A stretch of 64,000 nt of DNA from positions 868,001 through 932,000 of the forward strand of contig NZ_JACOPF010000001.1 in the NCBI RefSeq assembly GCF_014287475.1. Reading direction: 5' to 3'. Source of the DNA: Mediterraneibacter hominis. Lineage in GTDB: Bacteria > Bacillota > Clostridia > Lachnospirales > Lachnospiraceae. The position numbers were made by a program, and so were the translations under genes. The stretch's first letter is position 1, and each line of letters begins with the position of its first letter. The notes under the pieces were generated by a model, which did no database searches, was not told the DNA's origin, and was given only the letters and a program-made list of their open reading frames with translations. Positions 33,751 to 42,369 of this stretch are shown here, in pieces.

Positions 33751-34578
33751 ATGAAGAGTGATATTCAATTTAATACTATCATTCCAATAGAGCACACTAC
33801 AAATTATGAATATATATGTAGCGGCAGATTGTTTACACGAATACCTAATGAGTTAATTCAGCGCAATCTAAAAAAAAGGCATGGAATACATAACATATTA
33901 TATGCTGTTTATTTGTTATTAGATAGATATAGTACCAGAGAACATGTCGTTCAAATCAGTATTGGTAAATTACTTGATTTAAGTGGGCATAAATATACGA
34001 GAAACGTAAAGACTTCTGTATTTTATGAAGTTATAAAATGCTTATATTTTTTAGAGCAAAGTAATTATATTGAAACTGATATTTGCGATTATCAAACATT
34101 TCAAAATTCTATAGATAGAAAAACATTGATTACGATACGGTTGATTTACGACAGATTTAATATTACTCAAAATTATACGCATATTCGTTGGAATGATTAT
34201 GATAAGATTATGAATCTTACATCTTCTAATTCTAAACATTTATCAAAGGATTCATTATTATTCATTTATCTTTATGTTTGTTCTTATATAGGTACTCGCC
34301 CTAAAAATATGCCAATATCAGAATTTCCCGAAGCATTTTGGAAATCATTAAATGTTATCAATCTAGAAACCGGCATGTCCCGGCCATCAATTATTCAATA
34401 TTTAAAAATTCTTTGTGAAGGCACTAATCCTCTATTAATTAAAATGGATGTAAAAGCTCGGCATAAATCTAATGCAGCCTTTCAAAATTTTCCAAACATT
34501 TATGTATTAAATAGAGAAGGATATAGAGAAGAACTAAATGCAGCTTACACAAAGTTGCTAAATAAAATTACCAAGTAA
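33751..34578 (+). CDS. winged-helix replication-initiator candidate
   Basis: A 275-residue protein starting MKSDIQFNTIIPIEHTTNYE; ATG seven bases after AAGGAGAAGGG. Features: FTRIPNELIQ, then HGIHNILYAVYLLLDRYST, QISIGKLLDLSG and a second winged-helix-like half (SRPSIIQYLKILCEGTNPL). This architecture recalls plasmid and phage initiators with two winged helices. It lies downstream of an iteron-type origin, which supports the role but does not prove it. Confidence 0.5.
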   Translation: MKSDIQFNTIIPIEHTTNYEYICSGRLFTRIPNELIQRNLKKRHGIHNILYAVYLLLDRYSTREHVVQISIGKLLDLSGHKYTRNVKTSVFYEVIKCLYFLEQSNYIETDICDYQTFQNSIDRKTLITIRLIYDRFNITQNYTHIRWNDYDKIMNLTSSNSKHLSKDSLLFIYLYVCSYIGTRPKNMPISEFPEAFWKSLNVINLETGMSRPSIIQYLKILCEGTNPLLIKMDVKARHKSNAAFQNFPNIYVLNREGYREELNAAYTKLLNKITK

Positions 34579-34620
34579 ATATGTTTTCATTCTAAAAAAA
34601 CGAGAAAGGATGATGTACGT

Positions 34621-34695
34621 ATGAATTTAAACAGCAAAAGGAGAAGAAACCAATATGATAGATTTTATAAATTGTTCAAATTATTTAGACCATAG
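34621..34695 (+). CDS. 24-residue possible leader peptide
   Basis: ATG at 34621, nine bases after AAAGGATG, frame MNLNSKRRRNQYDRFYKLFK ending at TAG 34693-34695. It overlaps the start of 34655-34843 in a different frame, so it may couple translation. Short and uncertain. Confidence 0.35.
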   Translation: MNLNSKRRRNQYDRFYKLFKLFRP

Positions 34696-34843
34696 ACGAT
34701 ATGGCGGCAGCATTTACAAATCAGATTTCGAGATGGAATATGGAGTAAGTATAGCAGATATGGCAGATAGAATCATTCGTGATTTAAGATTTGATGAACA
34801 ATGTAGAAAAAATATAGAATGTCGCAAGCGGAGGTCTAAATAA
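34655..34843 (+). CDS. small hypothetical protein
   Basis: A 62-residue protein after AAAGGAGAAG, MIDFINCSNYLDHRRYGGSI, ending with a basic tail CRKRRSK. It is immediately followed by 34846-35178. Unknown. Confidence 0.55.
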   Translation: MIDFINCSNYLDHRRYGGSIYKSDFEMEYGVSIADMADRIIRDLRFDEQCRKNIECRKRRSK

Positions 34844-34845
34844 AA

Positions 34846-35178
34846 ATGGAGAAGGATATATTGACACTTGAAAAAGATATAATTCCCAGAAAATCAGTAC
34901 CACTCTACGAGCAGGAAACTCATATTTATTATATGCGTGATGAAAAAACTGCAAAAATCTATACTTCAGACTCTACTCAGATAACTAAGTTTGACAAATT
35001 GTGTAAAGAAAATCCACAAATGTATCAATTGATTGAAGACACTGGATGGGGTAAGACTTATCTTTGTCAAAACAAAAATATGATTTCAATCAGAAAGAAA
35101 AAACGAGTTCTCACAGAAGCTCAAAAACAATTAGCGGCTGAACGTATGAAGAATATGCATTCAAGTAAAATTTTATAG
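34846..35178 (+). CDS. hypothetical protein
   Basis: A 110-residue protein with start MEKDILTLEKDIIPRKSVPL after GCGGAGG. The middle reads EQETHIYYMRDEKTAKIYTS, and the basic end RKKKRVLTEAQKQLAAERMK. Resembles phage early proteins of unknown role. Confidence 0.55.
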   Translation: MEKDILTLEKDIIPRKSVPLYEQETHIYYMRDEKTAKIYTSDSTQITKFDKLCKENPQMYQLIEDTGWGKTYLCQNKNMISIRKKKRVLTEAQKQLAAERMKNMHSSKIL

Positions 35179-35197
35179 AAAAAAGGAGAGATGAATT

Positions 35198-35593
35198 ATG
35201 AGCACAGTTACAGGATGGGCAGATATGAAATACAGAGAGGAAGGATATGGTATTACTATCCCACTCTCTCAACTTAGTCAAGAAGCAATGTATAAAGATT
35301 ATTCTGTATTTTGTCAGTATCAGTTTAATAAAAAGAAAAACAAATACCAGCTTACAATGTGGATTCAGCGAAAAGATATTGACGGACACTTCCGCTTCGA
35401 AAGAGAAGGAATTGATACACAATACATATCTGGAACCCGCGAAACAATCCGTGAAAATATCTGTCGCATCGTTGAGCAGGCAATGAATGTAAAATATTTT
35501 GATTATTATATTAACAGGTATGAATATGACATGGAATGCTATGAAAAAGGGTTTGAGATTTTAGAATTAAAAGGTGAGAAACCATGTGTATAA
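35198..35593 (+). CDS. hypothetical protein
   Basis: A 131-residue protein after AAAAGGAGAG, MSTVTGWADMKYREEGYGIT. Beta-rich middle (YQLTMWIQRKDIDGHFRFER). Its 3' end overlaps the next gene by ten bases. Unknown. Confidence 0.55.
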   Translation: MSTVTGWADMKYREEGYGITIPLSQLSQEAMYKDYSVFCQYQFNKKKNKYQLTMWIQRKDIDGHFRFEREGIDTQYISGTRETIRENICRIVEQAMNVKYFDYYINRYEYDMECYEKGFEILELKGEKPCV

Positions 35594-35820
35594 TTTGTGG
35601 ATTTGATCCATGTACATGTTCCTGCCCAAACTATATACCGCCAAAGTCAGTACACCATTGTATTATTTGTAATGAAGGTATCATTGAGGGAGAAAAATAT
35701 ATTGAAAACCTCACTGGTGAATGTGTACATTTTGATTGTATTCCGGGATTAAGATGGTTACTTTCCTGGTTGGGAAAAGAAATTAAAGAGGAAGTGAATT
35801 ATGAGTCATATAGAGATTAA
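35584..35820 (+). CDS. zinc-knuckle protein
   Basis: A 78-residue protein dense in Cys: CIICGFDPCTCSCP at the start, then CIICNEGI and CVHFDCIPG. The pattern fits two zinc sites (LIM/RING-like small fold). It overlaps both neighbours, so it is translationally coupled. Confidence 0.65.
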   Translation: MCIICGFDPCTCSCPNYIPPKSVHHCIICNEGIIEGEKYIENLTGECVHFDCIPGLRWLLSWLGKEIKEEVNYESYRD

Positions 35821-36157
35821 AATAATGCCAAATGAGCAATTCAAAAAAATCATGAACGAATTAAAGCAGACATGGGATTTCAATGAGGATTACAACAAAT
35901 TATTCAAAAGGTACAATGTAGATGGATATATTATGTTACCGGATGCTACGGAATAAGCAATTGCTCTATTAGAAATTATATTCAACGACACAAATCATTG
36001 GATATCATATTTTATATATGATTTAAATTGGGGAAAAGATTATAAACATGGAGATATTGTGATTGATGGTAAAATATTTGATTTGATTACGTTAGATAAT
36101 TTATATGATTTATTGATAAAAGGTATTAAATTTGGGGAGGAAATTTCTATTGCTTGA
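35801..36157 (+). pseudogene. small gene interrupted by in-frame UAA
   Basis: ATG at 35801 opens MSHIEIKIMPNEQFKKIMNE and reaches TAA at 35954-35956 after ..DGYIMLPDATE. The same frame then continues for 66 codons (AIALLEIIFNDTNHWISYFI ... GKIFDLITLDNLYDLLIKG) to TGA at 36155-36157, overlapping the TTG start of the polymerase gene. The tail looks coding and its end overlaps the next start as in coupled operons, so the UAA is probably a CAA/AAA/GAA codon changed to stop, or a readthrough site. Confidence 0.6.
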
Positions 36158-38894
36158 CTCACAAATCAATATTTATTCAATTGATACTGGTAGTTTTTAT
36201 TCAAATCATGAAAAATATCTTCACGATATGAATTGCAAATATCGGAGAGAAAGAAATTTTGTTAAGAATAAGCTCCCTCCTTTAGAAAAGTCATTAAAAG
36301 ATTATGGCTTTCATGATTCTGAAATTTCAAACTTTAAAATGGGTAAGACTGAAGGGTTAGAGCGTTTACCTCCAACTGATGAAATCACAAGTATAATAAA
36401 TGAATACATGCATTGGAATAAATTAATACGTCATAAACGAAAAAAAGCTTATGAATCAAAAGATAAATTACTAAAATTGCTTGCTAATCGTGTCAAACAG
36501 AATCAAATCACAGACGGGAAAGATCATATCCGGTGTATTCGCGAAGAAGATATTCATGATAAAAATATTATTTCTGTTTTTGAATCATTTATTACACGCA
36601 CAATTGGTATAAAGCAAGATGAATTATCGGATGCTCTAATCGTTGTACAAATATATTATTTTGATGTATTCAAAGATTTATCTTTTCATGGTTTTACTTT
36701 TCGTGGAGAAAAATATAAATATTTCACATCATCAGCGGGTCAAATTCGAAAAAAGAAAGCTGTATTTATCAAAGAATCTATATGGAATAATATTGAAAAA
36801 ACTATTATGTGCGGTTTGACTGTAGATATAATCAATGCTAATGGCGGAAATAACGTAAACAAACACTTAGCATACATGGCACTCACAAGTTCAGCTACAG
36901 ATGAATGGACTGACTTTGATATTGATCGTTGCATTGTTATTGATGATTTTGAAACTCATGTTTGGGGAACATATGATTATGTGGATGATGTTACGTACCA
37001 GATTGAACGTCGTAATGGATATGTGCCAATTCCTCACACGGACGGAGCTGGAATGATGCTTCCTTCTGTGATGACAAAAAATACTATGGTACGTTTACCA
37101 TGGATTAAGGGACTTCTGGGTGTATTTGATTTTAGGAAGTTTATTGAAGTTCATAATTACTCTCCTATTATCAAAGATATTTATGGCAAAGAATGGAATG
37201 TTATAAATGACGATATTCAAATTATTTTTACTAAAAGTCAATTTAAAATGTGGAAGTATTATAATAGCTGGCAAGATTATAAGGATAATTTTAAAAAATT
37301 TAATTGTCAGGCAGGGTTATGTAACACAGAAGAAGACAGAATTAAAAATGCCACAATTAATTATCAAATGTTACAAACATTAACAAATATAACCGATGAT
37401 GAAATAGATAAGATTATTTCTAAATCTTATAAAAAAGTATCTAATATTTGCACATCTTTAGATACCATAAAGAATGTTCTTGGTATAACTCCTTATAATA
37501 ATCATATGACTGCTTTTCAAAGAGCAATCAAAATCTATCCAGCGTTATTAAATGACACATACGCAAAAGATGTTTTAAGAGACATTAAGAACAGTCTAGT
37601 CAAACGATATCGCAGTGGAAAGCTTGAAATCAATGGGAAATATACATTTATACTTCCAGATTTTTATGCTGCTTGTGAACATTGGTTTGGGCATATTGAT
37701 GTTCCAAACGGTCTTTTAAATGATAGAGAAGTATTTTGTTGGTTATTTAAAAGATATGATAAACTTGATTGTTTACGCTCCCCTCATCTCTATAAGGAAC
37801 ATGCTGTAAGATATAATATTGCTAATAGTATACATGGGGATAGGGCTAAAAGAATACGAGAATGGTTCACAACAGATGGGTTATACATAAGTACAAAGGA
37901 TTTGATAAGTAGAATACTCCAATGTGATTTTGATGGAGACAAATCACTTGTAGTAGCAGACCCAACTTTCATTTCTATTGCAGAGCGTAATATGAATGGA
38001 ATTGTACCACTCTTTTATGAAATGAAAAAAGCAAAGCCTACGTTGATTAATAATCAAACAATTTATGAGGGTTTAAATGCAGCATTTGTAGGTGGAAATA
38101 TCGGAATATATAGTAATAATATTTCAAAAATATGGAATCATAATGTGTTTATAAATGGAACTGAAGAAGAAATTCAACATGCTATTGATTGTGTAAAAAG
38201 ATTATGCTGCCAAAATAATTTTGTTATTGATTACGCAAAAACTTTATACAAACCTGAATTTCCTCAAAAAATATCAAAAGAAATCAAAACTTTCACCACT
38301 TTAAAGCTTCCTGCCTTTTTTGAGTTTGCAAAAGATAAATCTAAAGAACAAGTGCAAAAGCGAAACAATAGTTTTGTGAACAAACTTTATTATAGAATTC
38401 CTAACAAGCGGATGGATATAAAAAAACTTCACTTACCTAAATTAGATTATAAAATGATGATGTCTAATCCCAAAATAGTTTGTAGTAAAGAAGTATCAGA
38501 TTTATATGCTCAAGTAAGCAAAGAATATAGTTTTCAAGTAAATATGAAAGATGAATTTGTAGATAATTTGCGTTATCTTGCATGTAAAATCAGGTATCAA
38601 TTTAACGATTTGGGATATGCTGACGAAACTATTACAGATATGTTAGTTCAAAAAATATATGGCGGTAATAGTAGAAGAAAACAACTTTTATGGTTTTTGT
38701 ACGGTTATTATATTGTGCGTAACTTGGAGAAAAACTTAGATATTAAGAAAACAAAAATTATTCAGTGCATTGACTGCGATGAGTGGTTTGAAGTCGATAT
38801 TTATTCACATGCTTGTCGTTGTAAAAATTGTCAAAAAGAATATCGAAGAACCTACCACAGAGAGCGAAATCGTAGAATTTCAACAGATCCTTGA
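36150..38894 (+). CDS. YonO/QDE-1-like single-subunit RNA polymerase candidate
   Basis: A 914-residue protein. TTG at 36150 is preceded by GGGGAGG with ten bases between. About residue 592 is the motif QCDFDGDKSLVV, the DxDGD magnesium-binding signature of the double-psi beta-barrel RNA polymerase catalytic site (as in beta-prime NADFDGD, RdRP QDE-1 and SPbeta YonO). Downstream (AERNMNGIVPLFYEMKKAKP, YEGLNAAFVGGNIGIYSNN) fits the helical region after the active site. The C-terminus (residues ~872-893) is a Cys4 knuckle: CIDC and CKNC. Length (YonO is similar) and a phage operon position support a phage-encoded DNA-dependent RNA polymerase; proof needs a profile search. Confidence 0.65.
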   Translation: MLDSQINIYSIDTGSFYSNHEKYLHDMNCKYRRERNFVKNKLPPLEKSLKDYGFHDSEISNFKMGKTEGLERLPPTDEITSIINEYMHWNKLIRHKRKKAYESKDKLLKLLANRVKQNQITDGKDHIRCIREEDIHDKNIISVFESFITRTIGIKQDELSDALIVVQIYYFDVFKDLSFHGFTFRGEKYKYFTSSAGQIRKKKAVFIKESIWNNIEKTIMCGLTVDIINANGGNNVNKHLAYMALTSSATDEWTDFDIDRCIVIDDFETHVWGTYDYVDDVTYQIERRNGYVPIPHTDGAGMMLPSVMTKNTMVRLPWIKGLLGVFDFRKFIEVHNYSPIIKDIYGKEWNVINDDIQIIFTKSQFKMWKYYNSWQDYKDNFKKFNCQAGLCNTEEDRIKNATINYQMLQTLTNITDDEIDKIISKSYKKVSNICTSLDTIKNVLGITPYNNHMTAFQRAIKIYPALLNDTYAKDVLRDIKNSLVKRYRSGKLEINGKYTFILPDFYAACEHWFGHIDVPNGLLNDREVFCWLFKRYDKLDCLRSPHLYKEHAVRYNIANSIHGDRAKRIREWFTTDGLYISTKDLISRILQCDFDGDKSLVVADPTFISIAERNMNGIVPLFYEMKKAKPTLINNQTIYEGLNAAFVGGNIGIYSNNISKIWNHNVFINGTEEEIQHAIDCVKRLCCQNNFVIDYAKTLYKPEFPQKISKEIKTFTTLKLPAFFEFAKDKSKEQVQKRNNSFVNKLYYRIPNKRMDIKKLHLPKLDYKMMMSNPKIVCSKEVSDLYAQVSKEYSFQVNMKDEFVDNLRYLACKIRYQFNDLGYADETITDMLVQKIYGGNSRRKQLLWFLYGYYIVRNLEKNLDIKKTKIIQCIDCDEWFEVDIYSHACRCKNCQKEYRRTYHRERNRRISTDP

Positions 38895-39006
38895 TAATTT
38901 TTTTCGTCCACTATTAATGGACTATTTTAAATGGCAAAAAATCGTAAAAAATGGAAATAGTCCATTTGTAATGGGCGAAAGTTTTGTACACTATATGGAA
39001 AGATAA
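38842..39006 (+). CDS. small hypothetical protein, start unresolved
   Basis: The frame carries IEEPTTESEIVEFQQILDNF then FRPLLMDYFKWQKIVKNG to TAA 39004-39006. It overlaps the polymerase 3' end; an ATC at 38842 is the only coupling-type start I see, and longer in-frame starts (38770) overlap the zinc knuckle. Probably a coupled gene with unusual start. Confidence 0.4.
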   Translation: MEEPTTESEIVEFQQILDNFFRPLLMDYFKWQKIVKNGNSPFVMGESFVHYMER

Positions 39007-39094
39007 AACGTATCAAAATAGCTTCAAGTCATTATATGTAAATTATGATACTTTTCTATAATTTCATTTCTGACAGAATGGAGGTTGCAATTAT

Positions 39095-39391
39095 TTGATT
39101 TTAACACAAGAAAATTTAATAAAGCAAATAGCGAAAAGAGAAGATATAAATGTGGTGCTAGTTCGCAAGGTCTTTAAGTCAGCCGAAAAGATAATTTTCG
39201 AGCACTTATCTTCTACTACTCCGTCTGAAAATATGACAGTAAAAGTTTTAAATGGTTTAAATATTGAATGCAATTATATTCCTCAAAAGGAAATACATAC
39301 ATTTAGTAACTTTATATGTGATGATAGAATATGGGCTAAACCAAAATTGTCTCGATATTATAATAAAAAACTGAATGGGTATGTTGACTAA
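39095..39391 (+). CDS. HU/IHF-like DNA-binding protein
   Basis: A 98-residue protein from TTG 39095, ten bases after GGAGG. The sequence LTQENLIKQIAKREDINVVL, VRKVFKSAEKIIFEHLSS and VKVLNGLNIECNYIP follows the HU fold: helices then a beta sheet, ending KLSRYYNKKLNGYV. HU-family proteins bend and compact DNA; phages use them in replication and packaging. Confidence 0.7.
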   Translation: MILTQENLIKQIAKREDINVVLVRKVFKSAEKIIFEHLSSTTPSENMTVKVLNGLNIECNYIPQKEIHTFSNFICDDRIWAKPKLSRYYNKKLNGYVD

Positions 39392-39446
39392 ATATACAAG
39401 TATATAGTAGATAGTATTAAAAATTCAAATGGAGGATTGCTTAATT

Positions 39447-40064
39447 ATGATCTTAAAAGAAGCTTACCGTTACCAGAATCACTTAAAAGATTTATTTTAC
39501 GAAGCAAATCATATGCTTACAATGTCTGATTTTATAACAATAAAAAAGCAGGAACACTATAGAAATGACGCAAATGTAAACGCCAAAAATGATACATTAA
39601 TTGTTCCTAAGTCAATGGATGTATCATATACTCCTTCTGCAATAATTGATGTTGTTATGGAAATCATTGCAGAAAAAGAGTGTCTCTCAAAAGCAATTGA
39701 TGATGCAAAAAAAGAAACAGAAATCAGTATAGACTCTTCTATATCACTCAATAAATTAAAACAGTCTTTTATAGCTACTCTTCAAAATATGTATTCCAAG
39801 AAGCCTTCCGAAAAAGAAATATTTGGAAAAGACTACTGTTTCAACAATGACGGAAATCAGATCGAATATGTATATAAGATCAAAGAGATTATATCAATTG
39901 ACTACGATAGAACTAACGTAAGAAAACTTGCAAAAAAATTGCAGAGAGAATGTGATGAAATATCAATGAAACTAGACCAGCTTGAAGTTACTACAGAAAT
40001 AAATTTTACACCTAAATTTGATATTGATGACACATTAGAAGATATTATGTTAAAGCAACAATAA
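39447..40064 (+). CDS. hypothetical phage protein
   Basis: A 205-residue protein starting MILKEAYRYQNHLKDLFYEA. The ATG at 39447 is 12 bases after GGAGG (an ATT three bases earlier is at nine). Mostly helical with a middle linker PKSMDVSYTPSAIIDVVMEI and an acidic C-terminus. Similar proteins precede the tRNA island in related phages only by inference; family not recognised. Confidence 0.6.
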   Translation: MILKEAYRYQNHLKDLFYEANHMLTMSDFITIKKQEHYRNDANVNAKNDTLIVPKSMDVSYTPSAIIDVVMEIIAEKECLSKAIDDAKKETEISIDSSISLNKLKQSFIATLQNMYSKKPSEKEIFGKDYCFNNDGNQIEYVYKIKEIISIDYDRTNVRKLAKKLQRECDEISMKLDQLEVTTEINFTPKFDIDDTLEDIMLKQQ

Positions 40065-40473
40065 CATTATTACTAAGATGAAAGACTCATATAATATTGT
40101 GATTGTCGGACGCTTCTTGGCAGATGAAGTATAATGCTGCTAAATCAAAATGAAAATGGGTAAAACAAGAAAGTACATATACTTTTAATGTTGATATGAT
40201 TTAAATGATTGCGTTATTTGTTTCTATATGTGATATTTCCTATTTCTGTATTTTGTCAATACGTTCGGTATGATCGTACATTCAATCTATGAGAATCGTT
40301 TCAATAAAGTATAATTATATATTAATGAACAGTTGGTAGAAATAACCAAGTAAATAATTTCACATAATTTGATATTCACATTGTCTGAAGTCGCAGTACT
40401 TATACGAGTTTTCATATATTGTATCAGTGGCGGTTCTGGATGTATCATTCAATTTGGCACCGTCACTGAATTT
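40065..40473. other. intergenic leader to RNA island
   Basis: About 400 bases without a gene. At 40428-40471 CAGTG.CGGT pairs with ACCG.CACTG, a long hairpin just ahead of tRNA-Gln; GTATGATCGTAC-type hairpin near 40269. No strong promoter is unambiguous. Confidence 0.45.
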
Positions 40474-40544
40474 TGGGATATGGTGTAATGGTAACACATA
40501 AGACTTTGACTCTTATAACTCAGGTTCGAATCCTGATATCCTAG
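40474..40544 (+). tRNA. tRNA-Gln (TTG)
   Basis: Acceptor TGGGATA/TATCCTA (one G-T pair), anticodon loop CTTTGAC (anticodon TTG), T-loop GTTCGAA. Differs in sequence from the tRNA-Gln at 9421-9492. Confidence 0.9.
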
Positions 40545-40559
40545 TTGTCAGAATCTCTA

Positions 40560-41608
40560 ACATGGTGCTCGCTGCCGGGCGGCGCAGAATTGGCAGACGT
40601 GTCATTCTTGTTGCGGTTCTGATAATATGTAACAATTCAGATGGACGTCACATCGGCAACAAGATTGGTTGTGAATGATTGTTACAGAGCGAATTGAAGT
40701 CGGTCTTTTCGCTATATAAAAATAGAAACAAGGGCAAATCGACAGTAGCCTCGTTTCATTAAAAACCCGTGTTAAAATTGCTCTAAAAACAACAGTGGCG
40801 ATTGGGAGAAATGAAGTTCAGCGCAAAGAGCAAGCGAGACTCATATAGTTACCGAAAGCCCAGTCAGTTTATACGTGGGAAGCTGACACTATAAGTACCA
40901 CAAGGTATTAGATGTTTCTGGTGTGTACCAGAAAAGGTTTTAATGGTTGTGGGAAGTTGCCTATTTGTAAGTGTAGAAAGGTTTCTTGAACCGCTTTGGC
41001 GGTTCATGCGGAGATTCCGACTCTCCTAAAACACGTTTTCATAGTGTGGCTACGGACTATGAAGTAATTGCAGGCGTAGTATTGGTGCATGAGGGCATGG
41101 GAGACTGCTTAAATGTGTGCAATCCTATCATGGGAATGGGGCCATGCACAGCCAATAGGACAGTAAGCCGATGTATAAGTCGTGTCAAGTATATGACAAC
41201 GATCATATTGAAAGCACAATATGATTTGCGGGACGCCGGGCTTATATCGCAATCCTTAAAATTTAAATCGCCAATATTAACGCATGATAACCGGTCAATT
41301 TTATGCGAGACCACTGAGAGGAAGAATCCTTCTTACCACGAATGAGGTGGTGTGAAAACAGTAGCAATTCAGGTCGCTCCTAATGAATTTCGGACATAAA
41401 TTGCGATCCGTGGATATAGTGGAAAGGCGGTAAAGGCTTATCGCATTGAGCCATAATCAATGTACGGGGCTGCCGGTTAAACAGCACCTTGCACTGGGTA
41501 TAATAGTGTCATCAGGTCTTGCGGATTAAGCGATAGATGTAAAAACGACATCCGATAGTGTCAAGCATGGCACGAAAAACATCAATGCAAGCCAGGATGA
41601 CTGGCTTA
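40560..41608 (+). ncRNA. giant structured RNA candidate (GOLLD/ROOL-like)
   Basis: About 1050 bases, flanked by tRNA-Gln and tRNA-Tyr, dense in perfect helices: CTTGTTGC (40607)/GCAACAAG (40656) interleaved with GTAACAAT (40629)/ATTGTTAC (40678), a pseudoknot; GAACCGC TTTG GCGGTTC (40988-41005); TATTGG+TGCATG (41080)/CATGCA+CCAATA (41143-41157); ATCATATT/AATATGAT (41202-41225); AAGCCAG/CTGGCTT (41589-41607). GOLLD and ROOL are ornate 0.6-0.9 kb RNAs found beside tRNAs in phages and prophages. The 5' part, 40574 on, resembles the first half of a tRNA-Leu (GCCGGGC..GAATTGGCAGACG). Assignment to a class needs covariance search. Confidence 0.6.
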
Positions 41609-41609
41609 T

Positions 41610-41699
41610 GGGAGAAAGGTCACTGTTGGTTGTGTGTCGGCAGACTGTAAATCTGTTCCCTTGTGGTAAACATCGGAGGTTCAATTCCTCCTTCTCCCA
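41610..41699 (+). tRNA. tRNA-Tyr (GTA)
   Basis: Acceptor GGGAGAA/TTCTCCC, anticodon CTGTAAA loop with GTA, long variable arm and T-loop GTTCAAT. Class II length (90 bases). Confidence 0.9.
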
Positions 41700-41759
41700 T
41701 TCCACAGTAGCTAGTACCCTATAGGCTGTCAGGTACGGCAGCGGCTACGGGAGGAACCT

Positions 41760-41831
41760 GGCTCCGTGGTCAAGCGGTTAAGACATCGCCCTTTCACGGG
41801 TGTAACGTCGGTTCAAATCCGGCTGGAGTCA
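41760..41831 (+). tRNA. tRNA-Glu (TTC), weak anticodon stem
   Basis: Acceptor GGCTCCG/TGGAGTC (G-T pairs), D-arm GTCAAGCGGTTAAGAC and loop CTTTCAC (anticodon TTC), very close to Firmicute tRNA-Glu. The anticodon stem TCGCC/GGGTG has two mispairs in the standard register, so folding or function may be impaired. Confidence 0.75.
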
Positions 41832-41988
41832 TTTTTCCACCGAGCAAGGCGGTTCAACCCACTAAGAAGCCTTGCGAAAAAACTTTTCCAGAGAGATAAG
41901 ACCAAAGACCGTGAGGAGTGGTAGTCGGTGATTCTGGAATATCCCCGGAAGTATACGTTATTTCATGTGTATTGCGCCTAAAGGGCAT
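41832..41988. ncRNA. structured spacer between tRNAs
   Basis: Two closed stem structures: GCAAGGC/GCCTTGC (around 41844-41875) and TTCCAGA/TCTGGAA (around 41887-41940). No coding frame. Possibly a separate small RNA. Confidence 0.4.
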
Positions 41989-42077
41989 TAAAATGGTGGT
42001 TTTATATGGGGATTAAAGGCTGATAGTTTAAATAAATTGATAAGAAACCCATTGGCTTTAGACAATGGGTAGTTCAC
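41989..42077 (+). ncRNA. TnpB omega-RNA/reRNA-like 3' end (degenerate)
   Basis: TAAAATGGTGGTTTTA hairpin, then GGGGATTAAAGGCTGATAG, and the terminal hairpin CCCATTG...CAATGGG followed by TAGTTCAC (ends 42077). This is the 3' scaffold of IS200/IS605 TnpB guide RNA. No tnpB is near. The following bases (AACCACTAGTAGCTGGTGAT) would be the guide. Confidence 0.55.
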
Positions 42078-42135
42078 AACCACTAGTAGCTGGTGATGAA
42101 CTGGTGTCGGGGTTTGAGTCCCTGATGTGGCGTTT

Positions 42136-42219
42136 GCCGTGTTCCCATAATGGTATTGGAACGGATTGCTAATCCGTCGCCGGATATCCGGCTTATAGGT
42201 TCGAGTCCTATACACGGCG
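42136..42219 (+). tRNA. tRNA-Ser (GCT)
   Basis: Acceptor GCCGTGT/ACACGGC, anticodon arm CGGATTGCTAATCCG (GCT), long variable arm CGCCGGATATCCGGC, T-loop GTTCGAG. Confidence 0.9.
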
Positions 42220-42246
42220 CTAAAATATCATCATGTTTTTAAATAT

Positions 42247-42320
42247 GGAGCTGTAGCTCAGTTGGTTGTAGCGCGCGACTGTTAATCGCGAGGTCAAAAG
42301 TTCGAGCCCTTTCAGCTCCG
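42247..42320 (+). tRNA. tRNA-Asn (GTT)
   Basis: Acceptor GGAGCTG/CAGCTCC, D-arm AGCTCAGTTGGTTGTAGCG, anticodon loop CTGTTAA (GTT). The T-stem has one A-C mismatch. Confidence 0.85.
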
Positions 42321-42369
42321 TTTACCACTGACCGATATGTGGTATATAAATGGTCGGGTTGTATAGTTT

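Noticed and set aside
40986..41345. A 119-codon plus-strand frame
   Set aside because: It lies inside the structured RNA, has no SD and its sequence is made of hairpin arms; not a gene.
40560..41608. Group I or group II intron in a tRNA-Leu
   Set aside because: No P/Q/R/S core or domain V motif seen and no 3' tRNA half; a structured RNA fits better.
42090..42134. tRNA-like T-arm GGGGTTTGAGTCCCT
   Set aside because: The T-arm is convincing but only about 22 bases precede it before the acceptor candidate, so no full cloverleaf; perhaps a remnant.
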